DNA of 64,000 nucleotides from BPGX01 sp035405785 (GCA_035405785.1 DAONJS010000008.1:57730-121729), one strand, 5' to 3'. Positions 41,223 to 51,853 are shown, counted from the stretch's first letter. Notes: generated by a model from the letters alone, not told the origin. Made by a program: numbers and translations.

Positions 41223-44200
41223 TTATTTAGATTCTGCTTCTACTTCTTGTTTGCTTGCTAATAATCTTTCGTATTCTTCTTTTGAACTTACAATTAATTT
41301 TTCGTATTTTCTTAATCCTGTTCCAGCAGGTATTAAGTGACCAACAATCACATTTTCTTTTAATCCTAATAAATGATCTTCTTTAGCACTTACTGCAGCT
41401 TCATTTAATACTTTTGTAGTTTCCTGGAATGATGCAGCAGAAATCCAACTTGATGTTTGCAATGAAGCTTTTGTAATACCTTGTAATATCGGTCTTGCAG
41501 TTGCAGTTTGAGCATCTCTTGCTTGTACAAGTGGTAAATCTTTTCTTTTTAATACAGAATTGATTTCTCTTAATTTTCTTGCTGTAATTATTTGTCCTCT
41601 TTTTACTTCTGTAGAACCACCTGGATCTAATACTACTTTGTTTCCGTAAATTCTATCATTTTCCTGCATAAATTCTAACTTGCTCACTACTTGTTGTTCA
41701 AGGAAATTGGTATCACCAGGTTCTACAATTTCAACTTTTCTCATCATTTGGCGAACAATTACTTCAAAGTGTTTGTCATTCAATCTTTGTCCTTGTCTTC
41801 TATACACTTCTTGAATCTCATTTACAATGTATTCTTGCACAGCAGTTGGTCCTTTGATATTTAAGATGTCGTTCAAACTTATTTGTCCATCACATAAAGG
41901 ATCACCGGCTTTTACAAAATCATTTTCCTGAACAAGAATATGTTTAGTCAAAGGAATTAAGTAAGTTCTTCTTTCTCCGGTTTTTGATTCTACAATAATT
42001 TCTCTGCTACCTCTTTTTACTTTTCCAAAGCTTACAGAACCGTCAATTTCAGAAACCACAGCTGGTTCAGATGGATTGCGAGCTTCAAATAATTCAGTTA
42101 CTCTTGGAAGACCACCTGTAATATCACCCGATTTTGCAGAAACTCTTGGTATTTTTACCAATGTTTTTCCTGCTTTAATTTTCTCATTATTATTTACAAT
42201 GATATGGGCACCTACTGGAATATTATATCTTTTTAATTCATTTCCAGCACTGTCAACAATTTTAATAACAGGGTTAATAGATTTATCTTTACTATCAATA
42301 ATTACTTTATCACGGAAGCCAGTGTTTTCATCTACTTCTTCATGATAAGTAACATTCTCAATGATATTTTCGTATTCTACTTTACCCGCAAATTCTGCTA
42401 CAATCACAGCGTTGTATGGATCCCATTCACAAAGTAACTGGTCTTTTTTCACTTTTTGTCCATTCTTAACGCGTAAGATAGAACCATAAGGCACATTACC
42501 AGTGTATAAAACAATACCTGTGTTTGGATCTACAACTCTCAGTTCAGATGAACGACCTACAACAACATTTACTTTTTCACCATTTTGATCTTCTGTTTCA
42601 ACTGTTTTTATATCATCAATTTCAACAACACCTTCATACTTTGCTCTTAATGTGTTTTCTGACATCACTACCGAAGCAGCACCACCTGCGTGGAAAGTAC
42701 GAAGTGTTAATTGAGTACCAGGTTCTCCGATAGATTGAGCAGCAATAACACCTACTGCTTCACCTAACTGCACCATTCTACCATTACCTAAGTTTCTACC
42801 ATAACATTTTGCACAAACTCCAATTTTTGATTCACAAGTTAAAACAGAACGAATTTCTACACTTTCAATTGGAGATTCAGCTATTTTTTGTGCCACTGCT
42901 TCTGTAATCAATTCACCTCCAGCTACAATTAACTCACCAGAATGCGGATGATAAACATCATTTAGAGCAAATCTTCCTAAAATTCTATCATATAAACTTT
43001 CAATCACTTCATCTTTCTCTTTTAATGCAGTCATTGTAATTCCTCTCAATGTACCACAATCTGATTCTGTAATAATAACATCTTGTGCAACATCAACTAA
43101 ACGACGAGTTAAGTATCCAGCATCAGCAGTTTTCAATGCTGTATCTGCTAATCCTTTTCTAGCACCGTGTGTTGAAATAAAATATTCATGCACCGATAAA
43201 CCTTCACGGAAGTTACTAATAATTGGGTTTTCAATAAATTCAGAACTTGTACTTCCAGATTTTTGTGGTTTTGCCATCAATCCTCTCCAACCGCTTAACT
43301 GTTTAATCTGTTCATTAGAACCACGGGCACCAGAATCCAACATCATATAAACAGGATTAAATCCTTGTCTGTCGTTTTTCAAAGCATCAATAACAGTTTT
43401 TGTAATTTTCACATTGGTATGTGTCCAAATATCAATAATCTGGTTATATCTTTCTTTGCTGGTAATAAAACCCATGTTGTAGTTAGCAATTACTTCTTCT
43501 ACTTTCTTTCTGGCTTCTTCAATGATTTCTTTTTTCTTATCAGGAGTAGTAATATCACTTAAAGTAAATGAAAGTCCTCCGCGGAAAGCCGTCATAAATC
43601 CTAATTCCTTAATATCATCAAGGAACTGAGCAGTTCTGGCCATTCCGACTTTTTTCAATACATTTGAAATAATATCCCTTAATGATTTTTTAGTAAGAAC
43701 CTCATTAATATATCCCACTTCTTTGGGTACTCTTTGGTTAAAGATAACTCTTCCAACTGTAGTATCAATTATTTTGCTTACAAGTTTATCACCATCCAGT
43801 ACATTATCTATTTTAATTTTAATTTTAGCGTGTAAATCTACTTTTCCTTCATTATATGCTAATTCTACTTCTTCAGGGCTATAAAAGATTTTACCTTCAC
43901 CTTTCACTTTTTCATCAGGAGTACTTACTTTTTCTTTTGTGATATAATAAAGTCCTAATACCATGTCTTGTGAAGGCACCGCAATAGGCGTTCCGTTAGA
44001 TGGATTTAATATATTATGAGAAGAAAGCATGAGTAATTGTGCTTCAATAACAGCGGCATTACTTAATGGTACATGCACCGCCATTTGGTCTCCATCAAAA
44101 TCAGCATTAAATGCAGTACATACTAATGGGTGAAGTTGGATGGCCTTACCTTCTACTAATTTTGGCTGAAATGCCTGAATACCTAAACGGTGTAAGGTTG

Positions 44201-45539
44201 GAGCACGGTTTAATAAAACCGGATGACCTTTTAATATATTTTCTAAAATATCCCAGATAACAGGGTCTTTTTTCTCAACAACTTTTTTAGCTGATTTTAC
44301 AGTTTTTACTACTCCTCTTTCAATCAAACGACGAATAATAAATGGCTTGAATAATTCTGCGGCCATATCTTTTGGCAAGCCACATTCGTGTAATTTCAAT
44401 TCAGGTCCAACCACAATTACTGAACGACCAGAATAATCTACACGTTTTCCTAATAAATTTTGTCTAAAACGACCTTGTTTTCCTTTAAGAGCATCAGATA
44501 ATGATTTAAGAGGTCTGTTATTATCAGTTTTTACTGCTGTGCTTTTTCTTGAATTATCAAATAATGCATCTACTGCTTCTTGAAGCATTCTCTTTTCATT
44601 ACGTAAAATAACTTCTGGTGCTTTAATTTCAATCAATCTTTTCAAACGGTTGTTACGAATAATAACTCTTCTATACAAATCATTAAGGTCAGCAGTAGCA
44701 AATCTACCTCCATCTAATGGAACAAGTGGTCTTAATTCTGGTGGGATAACAGGTAAAATTTTTATGACCATCCATTCTGGACGATTTTCAATACGTTGAT
44801 TACCTTGACGAAAAGATTCAATAACTTGTAATCTTTTGAGATATTCTTGTTTTCTTTGTTGAGATGTTTCATTAGATGCTTTATCTCTAAGTTCAAAAGA
44901 AAGTTCATCTAAATCAATTCTTGCTAATAAATCATGAACGGCTTCTGCCCCCATTTTTGCAATAAATTTGTTAGGGTCTTTATCGTCTAATAACTGATTT
45001 TCTTTTGGCAATTGATCTAATACATAATAATACTCTTCTTCACTTAAAAAATCAAGATATTCAATTCCTGGTTTATCTGCAAGAGGGATATTAGCAGCTG
45101 CACCCGGTTGAATAACTACATATTTTTCATAGTAAATAATAGATTCTAATTTTTTAGAACTCAATCCGAGTAAATAACCAATTTTGTTGGGTAATGAACG
45201 AAAATACCAAATATGAACAACTGGAACAACAAGATTAATATGTCCCATTCTTTCTCTTCTTACCTTTTTTTCTGTTACTTCTACTCCACATCTATCACAT
45301 ACTATACCTTTGTAACGAATTCTTTTGTATTTTCCACAATGACACTCATAATCTTTGATGGGTCCAAAAATTCTTTCACAAAACAAACCATCTCTTTCAG
45401 GTTTATAAGTTCTATAATTAATTGTTTCTGGTTTTAAAACTTCTCCTGATGATCTTCTTAAAATAGTTTCAGGAGATGCTAAACTTATTATTACTTTAGA
45501 AAAGTTGGCTTTGGGTTTTAAATTTGATTTTAGTGCCAT
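41223..45539 (-). CDS. rpoC: DNA-directed RNA polymerase subunit beta'
   Basis: A 1438-residue beta' subunit, the usual Bacteroidota length. Seen in order: the N-terminal zinc site CHCGKYKRIRYKGIVCDRCG (near residue 65), the active-site motif NADFDGDQMAVH (~460, three Mg-binding aspartates), the bridge helix and trigger-loop region (GARGSNEQIKQLSGWRGLMA; GEPGTQLTLRTFHAGG), the second zinc site (CESKIGVCAKCYGRNL) and a C-terminal GHLIPAGTG segment. It is the catalytic subunit of transcription. The gene is 48 nt downstream of rpoB and ends before a strong terminator. Confidence 0.98.
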   Translation of the reverse strand: MALKSNLKPKANFSKVIISLASPETILRRSSGEVLKPETINYRTYKPERDGLFCERIFGPIKDYECHCGKYKRIRYKGIVCDRCGVEVTEKKVRRERMGHINLVVPVVHIWYFRSLPNKIGYLLGLSSKKLESIIYYEKYVVIQPGAAANIPLADKPGIEYLDFLSEEEYYYVLDQLPKENQLLDDKDPNKFIAKMGAEAVHDLLARIDLDELSFELRDKASNETSQQRKQEYLKRLQVIESFRQGNQRIENRPEWMVIKILPVIPPELRPLVPLDGGRFATADLNDLYRRVIIRNNRLKRLIEIKAPEVILRNEKRMLQEAVDALFDNSRKSTAVKTDNNRPLKSLSDALKGKQGRFRQNLLGKRVDYSGRSVIVVGPELKLHECGLPKDMAAELFKPFIIRRLIERGVVKTVKSAKKVVEKKDPVIWDILENILKGHPVLLNRAPTLHRLGIQAFQPKLVEGKAIQLHPLVCTAFNADFDGDQMAVHVPLSNAAVIEAQLLMLSSHNILNPSNGTPIAVPSQDMVLGLYYITKEKVSTPDEKVKGEGKIFYSPEEVELAYNEGKVDLHAKIKIKIDNVLDGDKLVSKIIDTTVGRVIFNQRVPKEVGYINEVLTKKSLRDIISNVLKKVGMARTAQFLDDIKELGFMTAFRGGLSFTLSDITTPDKKKEIIEEARKKVEEVIANYNMGFITSKERYNQIIDIWTHTNVKITKTVIDALKNDRQGFNPVYMMLDSGARGSNEQIKQLSGWRGLMAKPQKSGSTSSEFIENPIISNFREGLSVHEYFISTHGARKGLADTALKTADAGYLTRRLVDVAQDVIITESDCGTLRGITMTALKEKDEVIESLYDRILGRFALNDVYHPHSGELIVAGGELITEAVAQKIAESPIESVEIRSVLTCESKIGVCAKCYGRNLGNGRMVQLGEAVGVIAAQSIGEPGTQLTLRTFHAGGAASVVMSENTLRAKYEGVVEIDDIKTVETEDQNGEKVNVVVGRSSELRVVDPNTGIVLYTGNVPYGSILRVKNGQKVKKDQLLCEWDPYNAVIVAEFAGKVEYENIIENVTYHEEVDENTGFRDKVIIDSKDKSINPVIKIVDSAGNELKRYNIPVGAHIIVNNNEKIKAGKTLVKIPRVSAKSGDITGGLPRVTELFEARNPSEPAVVSEIDGSVSFGKVKRGSREIIVESKTGERRTYLIPLTKHILVQENDFVKAGDPLCDGQISLNDILNIKGPTAVQEYIVNEIQEVYRRQGQRLNDKHFEVIVRQMMRKVEIVEPGDTNFLEQQVVSKLEFMQENDRIYGNKVVLDPGGSTEVKRGQIITARKLREINSVLKRKDLPLVQARDAQTATARPILQGITKASLQTSSWISAASFQETTKVLNEAAVSAKEDHLLGLKENVIVGHLIPAGTGLRKYEKLIVSSKEEYERLLASKQEVEAESK

Positions 45540-45587
45540 ATTTGTTTTTTATTTTTGTTTTAATTAGTAATTAAATTGAATAAGAAT

Positions 45588-48500
45588 TTATTCTAAATTT
45601 ACATCTAACGCTAAACCTTTAAGTTCATGCATTAACACATTGAATGATTCAGGAATTCCAGGTGTTGGGATATTATCACCTTTTACAATTGCCTCATAAG
45701 TTTTAGCTCTACCTGTAACATCATCTGATTTGATGGTAAGAATTTCCTGAAGAACATTTGCAGCACCATACGCTTCAATAGCCCAAACTTCCATTTCCCC
45801 AAATCTCTGACCACCAAATTGTGCTTTACCTCCCAATGGTTGTTGAGTAATTAAAGAATATGGACCTACAGAACGAGCATGCATTTTATCATCAACAAGG
45901 TGGTGAAGTTTAAGCATATAAATTACTCCCACAGTTGCTGGTTGGCTAAATCTTTCACCCGTTCCTCCATCGTATAAGTATGTTCTACCATATCTTGGAA
46001 GTCCTGCTTTATCTGTCCATTCATTAATATCTTCAGGACTTGCACCATCAAAAATAGGAGTTGCAAATTTTACACCTAACTTTTTACCAGCCCATCCAAG
46101 AACAGTTTCATAAATTTGTCCAATGTTCATACGAGATGGCACACCTAATGGGTTTAATACAATGTCTACAGGAGTTCCATCTTCTAAGAAAGGCATATCT
46201 TCTTCTTTCACAATTTTAGCAACTACCCCTTTATTTCCGTGACGTCCTGCTAATTTATCACCAACTTTTAATTTTCTTTTTTCTGCAATATATACTTTTG
46301 CTAATTTAATAATTCCTGGGGGTAAATCATCTCCTGAACTAATTTGGTATCTTTCTCTCTTGTATGCGCCTAAGATTTCATTGTGTTTAATAGTATAATT
46401 ATGAAGTAACTGCTCAATTAACTTATTGGTTTCTTTATCGTTTGTCCAATGATTTGAATTAACTTCTGTATAATCAATTCTTTCTAAAGTTTTTTGTAAA
46501 AACTTACCACCTTTTGGTATAATTTCTTCTCCTAAGATATTTGTAACGCCAGCAGATGTTTTGTCTTTTACTAATTGATAAAGTTTATCAACTAATTGAG
46601 CTTTCAATTGTTTTGTTTTTTCTGTATAGTCTGCTTCTAACTTATCTAAAATAAGTTTCTCTTCTGCCCTTGCTTTTTTGTCTTTAATAACTTTTGCAAA
46701 TAGTTTTCTGTCTATTACAACCCCTTTAACTGAAGGTGGCACTCTTAATGAAGCATCTTTTACATCACCTGCTTTATCACCAAAAATAGCTCTTAAAAGT
46801 TTTTCTTCTGGTGTTGGGTCTGATTCACCTTTTGGAGTTATTTTTCCAACTAAAATATCGCCTTCTTTTACTTCAGTACCTATTCTGATAAGCCCTGTAT
46901 CATCTAAGTTTTTAGTTGCTTCTTCATTTACATTAGGAATTTCAGGAGTTAATTCTTCTGCTCCTAATTTTGTTTCTCTTACTTCTAATGTGTATTCATC
47001 AATATGAATTGATGTAAATACATCTTCTCTAACAATTCTTTCAGAAATTACAATAGCATCCTCAAAGTTATACCCTTTCCATGGCATAAATGCAACTAGA
47101 AGGTTTTTACCAAGTGCTAATTCACCATTTTGAGTGGCATAACCTTCGCAAAGAACCTGTCCTTTTTTTACCTTTTGTCCTTTAGCAACAATTGGTTTAA
47201 GATTTACTGATGTACTTTGATTGGTTTTTCTGAATTTAGTAAGTTTATATACTTTAACATCACTTTCAAAACTTACGAGTTTTTCTTTTTCTGTTCTGTT
47301 ATATCTAACATGAATTTCATTAGCATCTACATATTCAATTACACCATCACCCTCTGCGTTAATTAACACTCTTGAATCTCTAGCAACTTGTGCTTCAATA
47401 CCAGTTCCTACAATAGGTGCTTCTGGTTGTAATAAAGGAACTGCTTGTCTTTGCATGTTTGAACCCATCAATGCACGGTTAGCATCGTCATGCTCAAGGA
47501 ATGGAATTAACGATGCGGCTATAGATGCAATTTGATTTGAAGCAACATCCATGTATTGAACATCTTCTTTATTTACAATTGGGAAATCTCCTTCTTTGCG
47601 GGCAACTAACTGATCTTTTAAAATTTCACCTTTTTCATTAATTGGTTCTGTTGCTTGAGCAATTATTTTATTATCATCCTCTTCGGCAGATAAATATACG
47701 ATATTATTTAAATCAACTTTACCATTTTTTACAGGTCGATATGGTGTTTCAATAAATCCTAATTTATTGATTTTTGCAAAAACTGTAAGCGATGAAATTA
47801 AACCGATATTTGGTCCTTCAGGTGTTTCAATTGGACATAAACGCCCATAATGAGTATAATGTACGTCACGAACTTCAAATCCTGCTCTTTCTCTTGTTAA
47901 ACCTCCTGGCCCTAATGCAGATAATCTTCTTTTGTGTGTAATTTCAGACAATGGATTGGTTTGATCCATGAACTGAGATAACTGATTAGTACCAAAGAAA
48001 GTATTTATTACAGCAGATAGTGTTTTTGCATTAATTAGGTCGGTAGGTGTAAATACTTCATTGTCTCTTACATTCATTCTTTCACGAATGGTTCTAGACA
48101 TTCTTGCCAAACCTACTCCAAATTGACCAGCTAATTGTTCGCCAACTGTTCTAATTCTTCTATTACTTAAATGGTCAATATCATCAACATCAGATTTAGA
48201 GTTAACTAAATCTATTAAATATTTAATAATAAGTACTATATCTTCTTTTGTAAGTACTCTAATATCAATAGGCGTATCAATGCCTAATTTTTTATTTAAA
48301 CGATATCTTCCTACTTCACCTAAATCATATCTTTTATCAGAGAAAAATAACTTATCAATGGTTGAACGAGCAGTTTCTTCATCGGTTGGTTCACTGTTTC
48401 TTAATAATCTATAAATATGATAAATAGCGTCTTTTTCAGAATTTGTTGGATCTTTTTGAAGAGTATTATAAATAATAGAATATTGATTAGAATCAGCATC

Positions 48501-49430
48501 TTCTCTATGAACTACGATGCTTTTAACTTGTGATTCTAAAATAATTGGTATATGGTCTTCTTCAATGATAGTTTCTCTTTCAAGAAGCACTTCATTTCTT
48601 TCAATAGATACAACTTCACCTGTTCCTTCATCTACGAAATCTTCAAACCATGTTTTAAGAATTCTTGCAGCTAATTTTTTACCTACTGCTTTTTTAATAT
48701 CATTTTTATTAACAGGAATTTCTTCTGCTAATTTGAAAATTTCTAAAATATCTTTATCTGTGCCAAATCCAATTGCTCTTAATAATGTTGTAACGGGTAA
48801 CTTCTTTTTTCTATCAATGTATGCGTACATTGTATTATTTACATCAGTAGCAAATTCAATCCATGCCCCTTTGAAAGGGATTACACGGGCACTGTATAAT
48901 CTTGCACCGCTTGCATGTCTGCTCAAACCAAAAAATACACCGGGTGCACGATGGATTTGAGAAACAACAACTCTTTCTGCACCATTGAATACAAAAGAAC
49001 CACGAGGTGTCATATATGGGATATTTCCCAAATAGACATCTTGCATAATTGGTTCAAAATCTTCATGTTGTGGGTCAGTACAATATAAATATAATTTTGC
49101 TTTAAGTGGAACGCTATAAGTTAATCCTCTTTCTAAGCATTCTTCCACAGTATATCTTGGAGGATCAATATAATAATCCTTAAATTCCAAAACGAATGTT
49201 CCCCTTGCGTCCATGATGGGGAAATTTTCTTGAAAAACTTTATACAACCCTTCATTTTTTCTATTTTCTGGTGTGGTTTCTAATTGAAAAAGATCTTTGA
49301 AGGATTGTATTTGAATATCTAAAAAATCTGGGTATTCCAGATTTATTGGATTGGTAGAAAAATTAACTCTACCAGTGCTTGTGTATTTAATTTCTTTTTT
49401 ATTTTCTGAATTTTGTTTTGGTGTTGCCAA
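45588..49430 (-). CDS. rpoB: DNA-directed RNA polymerase subunit beta
   Basis: A 1280-residue beta subunit. Typical segments: GRVNFSTNPINLEYPDFLD at the start, the rifampicin region FGTNQLSQFMDQ ... HKRRLSALGPGG, the PIETPEGPNIGLISSL block, GYNFEDAIVISERIV, the flap and GDKLAGRHGNKGVVAKIV, and the C-terminal FGEMEVWAIEAYGAA. The rifampicin region keeps the residues of sensitive enzymes (D in FMDQ, H in THKRR, S in RLSAL), so resistance by target change is not expected; this last point is inference from alignment by eye. Preceded by the rplL gene and a hairpin in the 110-nt gap. Confidence 0.98.
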   Translation of the reverse strand: MATPKQNSENKKEIKYTSTGRVNFSTNPINLEYPDFLDIQIQSFKDLFQLETTPENRKNEGLYKVFQENFPIMDARGTFVLEFKDYYIDPPRYTVEECLERGLTYSVPLKAKLYLYCTDPQHEDFEPIMQDVYLGNIPYMTPRGSFVFNGAERVVVSQIHRAPGVFFGLSRHASGARLYSARVIPFKGAWIEFATDVNNTMYAYIDRKKKLPVTTLLRAIGFGTDKDILEIFKLAEEIPVNKNDIKKAVGKKLAARILKTWFEDFVDEGTGEVVSIERNEVLLERETIIEEDHIPIILESQVKSIVVHREDADSNQYSIIYNTLQKDPTNSEKDAIYHIYRLLRNSEPTDEETARSTIDKLFFSDKRYDLGEVGRYRLNKKLGIDTPIDIRVLTKEDIVLIIKYLIDLVNSKSDVDDIDHLSNRRIRTVGEQLAGQFGVGLARMSRTIRERMNVRDNEVFTPTDLINAKTLSAVINTFFGTNQLSQFMDQTNPLSEITHKRRLSALGPGGLTRERAGFEVRDVHYTHYGRLCPIETPEGPNIGLISSLTVFAKINKLGFIETPYRPVKNGKVDLNNIVYLSAEEDDNKIIAQATEPINEKGEILKDQLVARKEGDFPIVNKEDVQYMDVASNQIASIAASLIPFLEHDDANRALMGSNMQRQAVPLLQPEAPIVGTGIEAQVARDSRVLINAEGDGVIEYVDANEIHVRYNRTEKEKLVSFESDVKVYKLTKFRKTNQSTSVNLKPIVAKGQKVKKGQVLCEGYATQNGELALGKNLLVAFMPWKGYNFEDAIVISERIVREDVFTSIHIDEYTLEVRETKLGAEELTPEIPNVNEEATKNLDDTGLIRIGTEVKEGDILVGKITPKGESDPTPEEKLLRAIFGDKAGDVKDASLRVPPSVKGVVIDRKLFAKVIKDKKARAEEKLILDKLEADYTEKTKQLKAQLVDKLYQLVKDKTSAGVTNILGEEIIPKGGKFLQKTLERIDYTEVNSNHWTNDKETNKLIEQLLHNYTIKHNEILGAYKRERYQISSGDDLPPGIIKLAKVYIAEKRKLKVGDKLAGRHGNKGVVAKIVKEEDMPFLEDGTPVDIVLNPLGVPSRMNIGQIYETVLGWAGKKLGVKFATPIFDGASPEDINEWTDKAGLPRYGRTYLYDGGTGERFSQPATVGVIYMLKLHHLVDDKMHARSVGPYSLITQQPLGGKAQFGGQRFGEMEVWAIEAYGAANVLQEILTIKSDDVTGRAKTYEAIVKGDNIPTPGIPESFNVLMHELKGLALDVNLE

Positions 49431-49483
49431 GGCAGTAAGTTTTTAGATTATTGATAAGTTGAAAGTTTGTAAAAACAACAAAT

Positions 49484-49515
49484 ACCGGAAAGAACCATAT
49501 TCAGTTCTTCCCGGT
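49484..49515 (-). terminator. Hairpin between rplL and rpoB, possible attenuator
   Basis: On the minus strand ACCGGGAAGAAC and GTTCTTTCCGGT form a 12-bp stem with one mismatch around a short loop, followed by an AT-rich stretch with only short T runs. It lies 26 nt after the rplL stop. In many bacteria partial termination here lowers rpoBC expression relative to ribosomal proteins; the same role is inferred. Confidence 0.6.
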
Positions 49516-49540
49516 TTTGTATGAGTTCAATAGTGAAAAA

Positions 49541-49912
49541 TTATTTAACTTCAACTTTTGCACCAGCTTCTTCAAGTGCTTTTTTAATTGATTCTGCTTC
49601 TTCTTTGGAAATACCTTGTTTTACTGGTTTTGGAGCTTGGTCTACAAGATCTTTTGCTTCTTTTAATCCAAGACCTGTAAGTTCTTTTACAACTTTTACA
49701 ACTCCTAATTTTTGAGCGCCAGCATCAGCAAGTATTACATCAAAAGATGTTTTTGCTGCAGCAGCATCTCCGCCAGCGGCACCACCTGCTACAACAACAG
49801 CAGCAGCGGCTGGTTCTATACCATATTGATCTTTTAAGATTTGTGATAATTCTTGTACTTCTTTTACTGTTAGATTTACAAGTGTTTCTGCGATTGCTTT
49901 TACATCTGCCAT
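49541..49912 (-). CDS. rplL: 50S ribosomal protein L7/L12
   Basis: A 123-residue stalk protein: N-terminal dimerisation part (IAETLVNLTVKEVQELSQIL), a flexible alanine/glycine hinge (~36-52), and the conserved C-terminal domain (TSFDVILADAGAQKLGVVKV ... TGLGLKEAKDLVDQAPKPVK ... KALEEAGAKVEVK). It recruits translation factors such as EF-Tu to the ribosome. In the usual order rplJ-rplL-rpoB. Confidence 0.97.
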   Translation of the reverse strand: MADVKAIAETLVNLTVKEVQELSQILKDQYGIEPAAAAVVVAGGAAGGDAAAAKTSFDVILADAGAQKLGVVKVVKELTGLGLKEAKDLVDQAPKPVKQGISKEEAESIKKALEEAGAKVEVK

Positions 49913-49916
49913 AGTG

Positions 49917-50010
49917 TTTAGTTTTTAATTGTTAGTGTTTAGTTTTTAATTATTAATTTTTGGTTTTTTAGTTTTTAGTTTATGTTTTGTTTTAAGTTTT
50001 TAGTAAATTG
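49917..50010. repeat. T-rich low-complexity spacer between rplJ and rplL
   Basis: The 136-nt spacer holds several imperfect copies of the word AGTTTTTAG or TTAGTTTTTA, about 10-20 bp apart. No gene or hairpin of note is visible. Similar words occur around 62800. It may be slippage-derived filler. Confidence 0.45.
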
Positions 50011-50048
50011 AAATTCAATATAACTCAAAATTCACAAATCAAAACTAA

Positions 50049-50558
50049 TTAAGCGGCGTTTTCTTCGCCTTTTGTTTTGTTTTCTAATGCAGAAATTACG
50101 CGGCGAATTGGTGATTGTAAGAGTCCGATAACATCTGCAATAAGTTCGTTTTTAGTTTTAAGTTGAGATAATGTTTCTACAGATTCATCTCCAACATAGA
50201 GTGTTTCTTCAACGAAAGCTGCTTTTAATATTGGTTTTCCATTGCATTTTTCTTTGAACTCTTTAATGATTTTAGCCGGAGCATTAGGAGCTTCGTATGC
50301 AAACATCAAAGCAGTTTCACCTTTTAGGTATGGAATTAAATCTTTCAATACATCTTTTCGGTTAGATTGTTCAATGGCTTTTTCAATGAGAGTATTTTTA
50401 GCCACTTTCATTGTTACTTTTTTCTCAAAGCAACTACGACGAATTAAATTTGTATTGATTCCGTTAATGGTTGAACAATCTACTAAATAGATTTTATCTG
50501 TAGAGTTAATTAAATCAACTAATTCACTAATAACTTGTGCTTTTTCTTGTTTGTTCAT
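50049..50558 (-). CDS. rplJ: 50S ribosomal protein L10
   Basis: A 169-residue L10 protein. Recognised by MNKQEKAQVISELVDLINST, the conserved YLVDCSTINGINTNLIRRSC, KVAKNTLIEKAI and YLKGETALMFAYEAPNAPAK, with a C-terminal helix for L12 binding. L10 anchors the L7/L12 stalk to 23S rRNA and in other bacteria represses its own mRNA. It follows rplA by 11 nt. Confidence 0.96.
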   Translation of the reverse strand: MNKQEKAQVISELVDLINSTDKIYLVDCSTINGINTNLIRRSCFEKKVTMKVAKNTLIEKAIEQSNRKDVLKDLIPYLKGETALMFAYEAPNAPAKIIKEFKEKCNGKPILKAAFVEETLYVGDESVETLSQLKTKNELIADVIGLLQSPIRRVISALENKTKGEENAA

Positions 50559-50569
50559 AAGATAATTTT

Positions 50570-51262
50570 TTAGATGATTGTTTTGGTATCTACTTTAATA
50601 CCTGGTCCCATAGTGCTGCTTAATGTGATAGATTTAATGTATGTTCCTTTTGCAGCTGCAGGTTTATTTTTCAAAACGGTTTGAATTATTTCATTTGCAT
50701 TTTCTGCAATTTGTTTAGGATCAAAAGACGCTTTACCTGCAACAGAATGAATAATACCAGTTTTATCTGTTTTTAATTCAACCTTACCTGCTTTTGCATC
50801 CTTAATTGCTTTTGCAACATCCATTGTAACAGTACCAGTTTTTGGATTAGGCATTAAACCACGAGGACCTAGAATTTTACCTAATGCACCTATTTTTCCC
50901 ATAGCAGTAGGAGTAGTGATAATTACATCTACATCAGTCCAGCCACCTTTAATTTTTTCAATATATTCGTCCATACCTACATAATCAGCACCTGCCTTTT
51001 TGGCTTCGTCTTCTTTATCAGGTGGAACGATGGCGAGAACACGAACTGTTTTTCCTGTACCATGAGGAAGCATAGCAGTTGCTCTAACTAATTGATTCGA
51101 TTTTTTTGGATCTATCCCTAATCTAATTGCAATATCAATAGTTGCATCAAATTTAGCCGTATTGGTTTCTTTTGCTAATTTTGCGGCTTCTTCAAGTGGG
51201 TAAACCTTTGTAATATCCACTTTTTTAAGTACTTCTTTTCTTTTTTTGGTTAGTTTTGCCAT
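50570..51262 (-). CDS. rplA: 50S ribosomal protein L1
   Basis: A 230-residue L1 protein with the family blocks FDATIDIAIRLGIDPKKSNQ, MLPHGTGKTVRVLAI, GKLGKILGPRGLMPNPKTGT-like segment (here IGALGKILGPRGLMPNPKTG) and KAAAKGTYIKSITLSSTMGP-like end. It binds 23S rRNA at the E-site stalk and, in many bacteria, its own mRNA. 56 nt downstream of rplK. Confidence 0.97.
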   Translation of the reverse strand: MAKLTKKRKEVLKKVDITKVYPLEEAAKLAKETNTAKFDATIDIAIRLGIDPKKSNQLVRATAMLPHGTGKTVRVLAIVPPDKEDEAKKAGADYVGMDEYIEKIKGGWTDVDVIITTPTAMGKIGALGKILGPRGLMPNPKTGTVTMDVAKAIKDAKAGKVELKTDKTGIIHSVAGKASFDPKQIAENANEIIQTVLKNKPAAAKGTYIKSITLSSTMGPGIKVDTKTII

Positions 51263-51318
51263 AAGTTTAAGTTTTTCCCTCCCGCGAAATTTTGCGGTAA
51301 TAGTGGGTTAATGAATAA

Positions 51319-51762
51319 TTAATTTTTAAAAGGGGCTTCGCCAGTAACATTTACACCCATACTCCTAGCGGTTCCTGCAACCATTTTCATAGCGCTTTCA
51401 ATTGTAAAGCAGTTCATATCGGGTAATTTATCTTCTGCTATTTTTCTAACCTGTTCCCATGAAATACTGCCTACTTTTTTACGATTGCTTTGATCAGAAC
51501 CTTTTTGAATTTTAGCATATTCTTTAATCTGAGCAGCAACAGGGGGTCTTTTAATAATGAAGTCAAAAGTTTTGTCAGAATAAACATTAATAATTACAGG
51601 TAATAGTTTATCCTTCATTTCTTGCGTACGAGCATTGAACTGCTTGCAAAACTCCATTATATTTACCCCTTTTGCACCTAATGCAGGTCCAATAGGAGGA
51701 GCTGGGTTAGCGGCACCACCCTTAATTTGTAATTTTACGATTGCGAATAATTGCTTTGCCAT
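51319..51762 (-). CDS. rplK: 50S ribosomal protein L11
   Basis: A 147-residue L11 protein: the N-terminal domain has KLQIKGGAANPAPPIGPALG and the EFCKQFNARTQ block, and the C-terminal domain binds the GTPase-centre rRNA (KVGSISWEQVRKIAEDKLPD; SAMKMVAGTARSMGV). Standard length and order nusG-rplK-rplA. Confidence 0.97.
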   Translation of the reverse strand: MAKQLFAIVKLQIKGGAANPAPPIGPALGAKGVNIMEFCKQFNARTQEMKDKLLPVIINVYSDKTFDFIIKRPPVAAQIKEYAKIQKGSDQSNRKKVGSISWEQVRKIAEDKLPDMNCFTIESAMKMVAGTARSMGVNVTGEAPFKN

Positions 51763-51853
51763 AGTTATTTGTTGTTTTAGTTAGAAGATTAAGATAAGAT
51801 TTTAAGTTGGAAGCAGCAAGCGGACTTAAAACCATACTTAATCTTCATTATTT

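Noticed and set aside
42076..48960. Several plus-strand frames of 60-150 codons inside rpoC and rpoB
   Set aside because: They are shadows of highly conserved essential genes read on the opposite strand.
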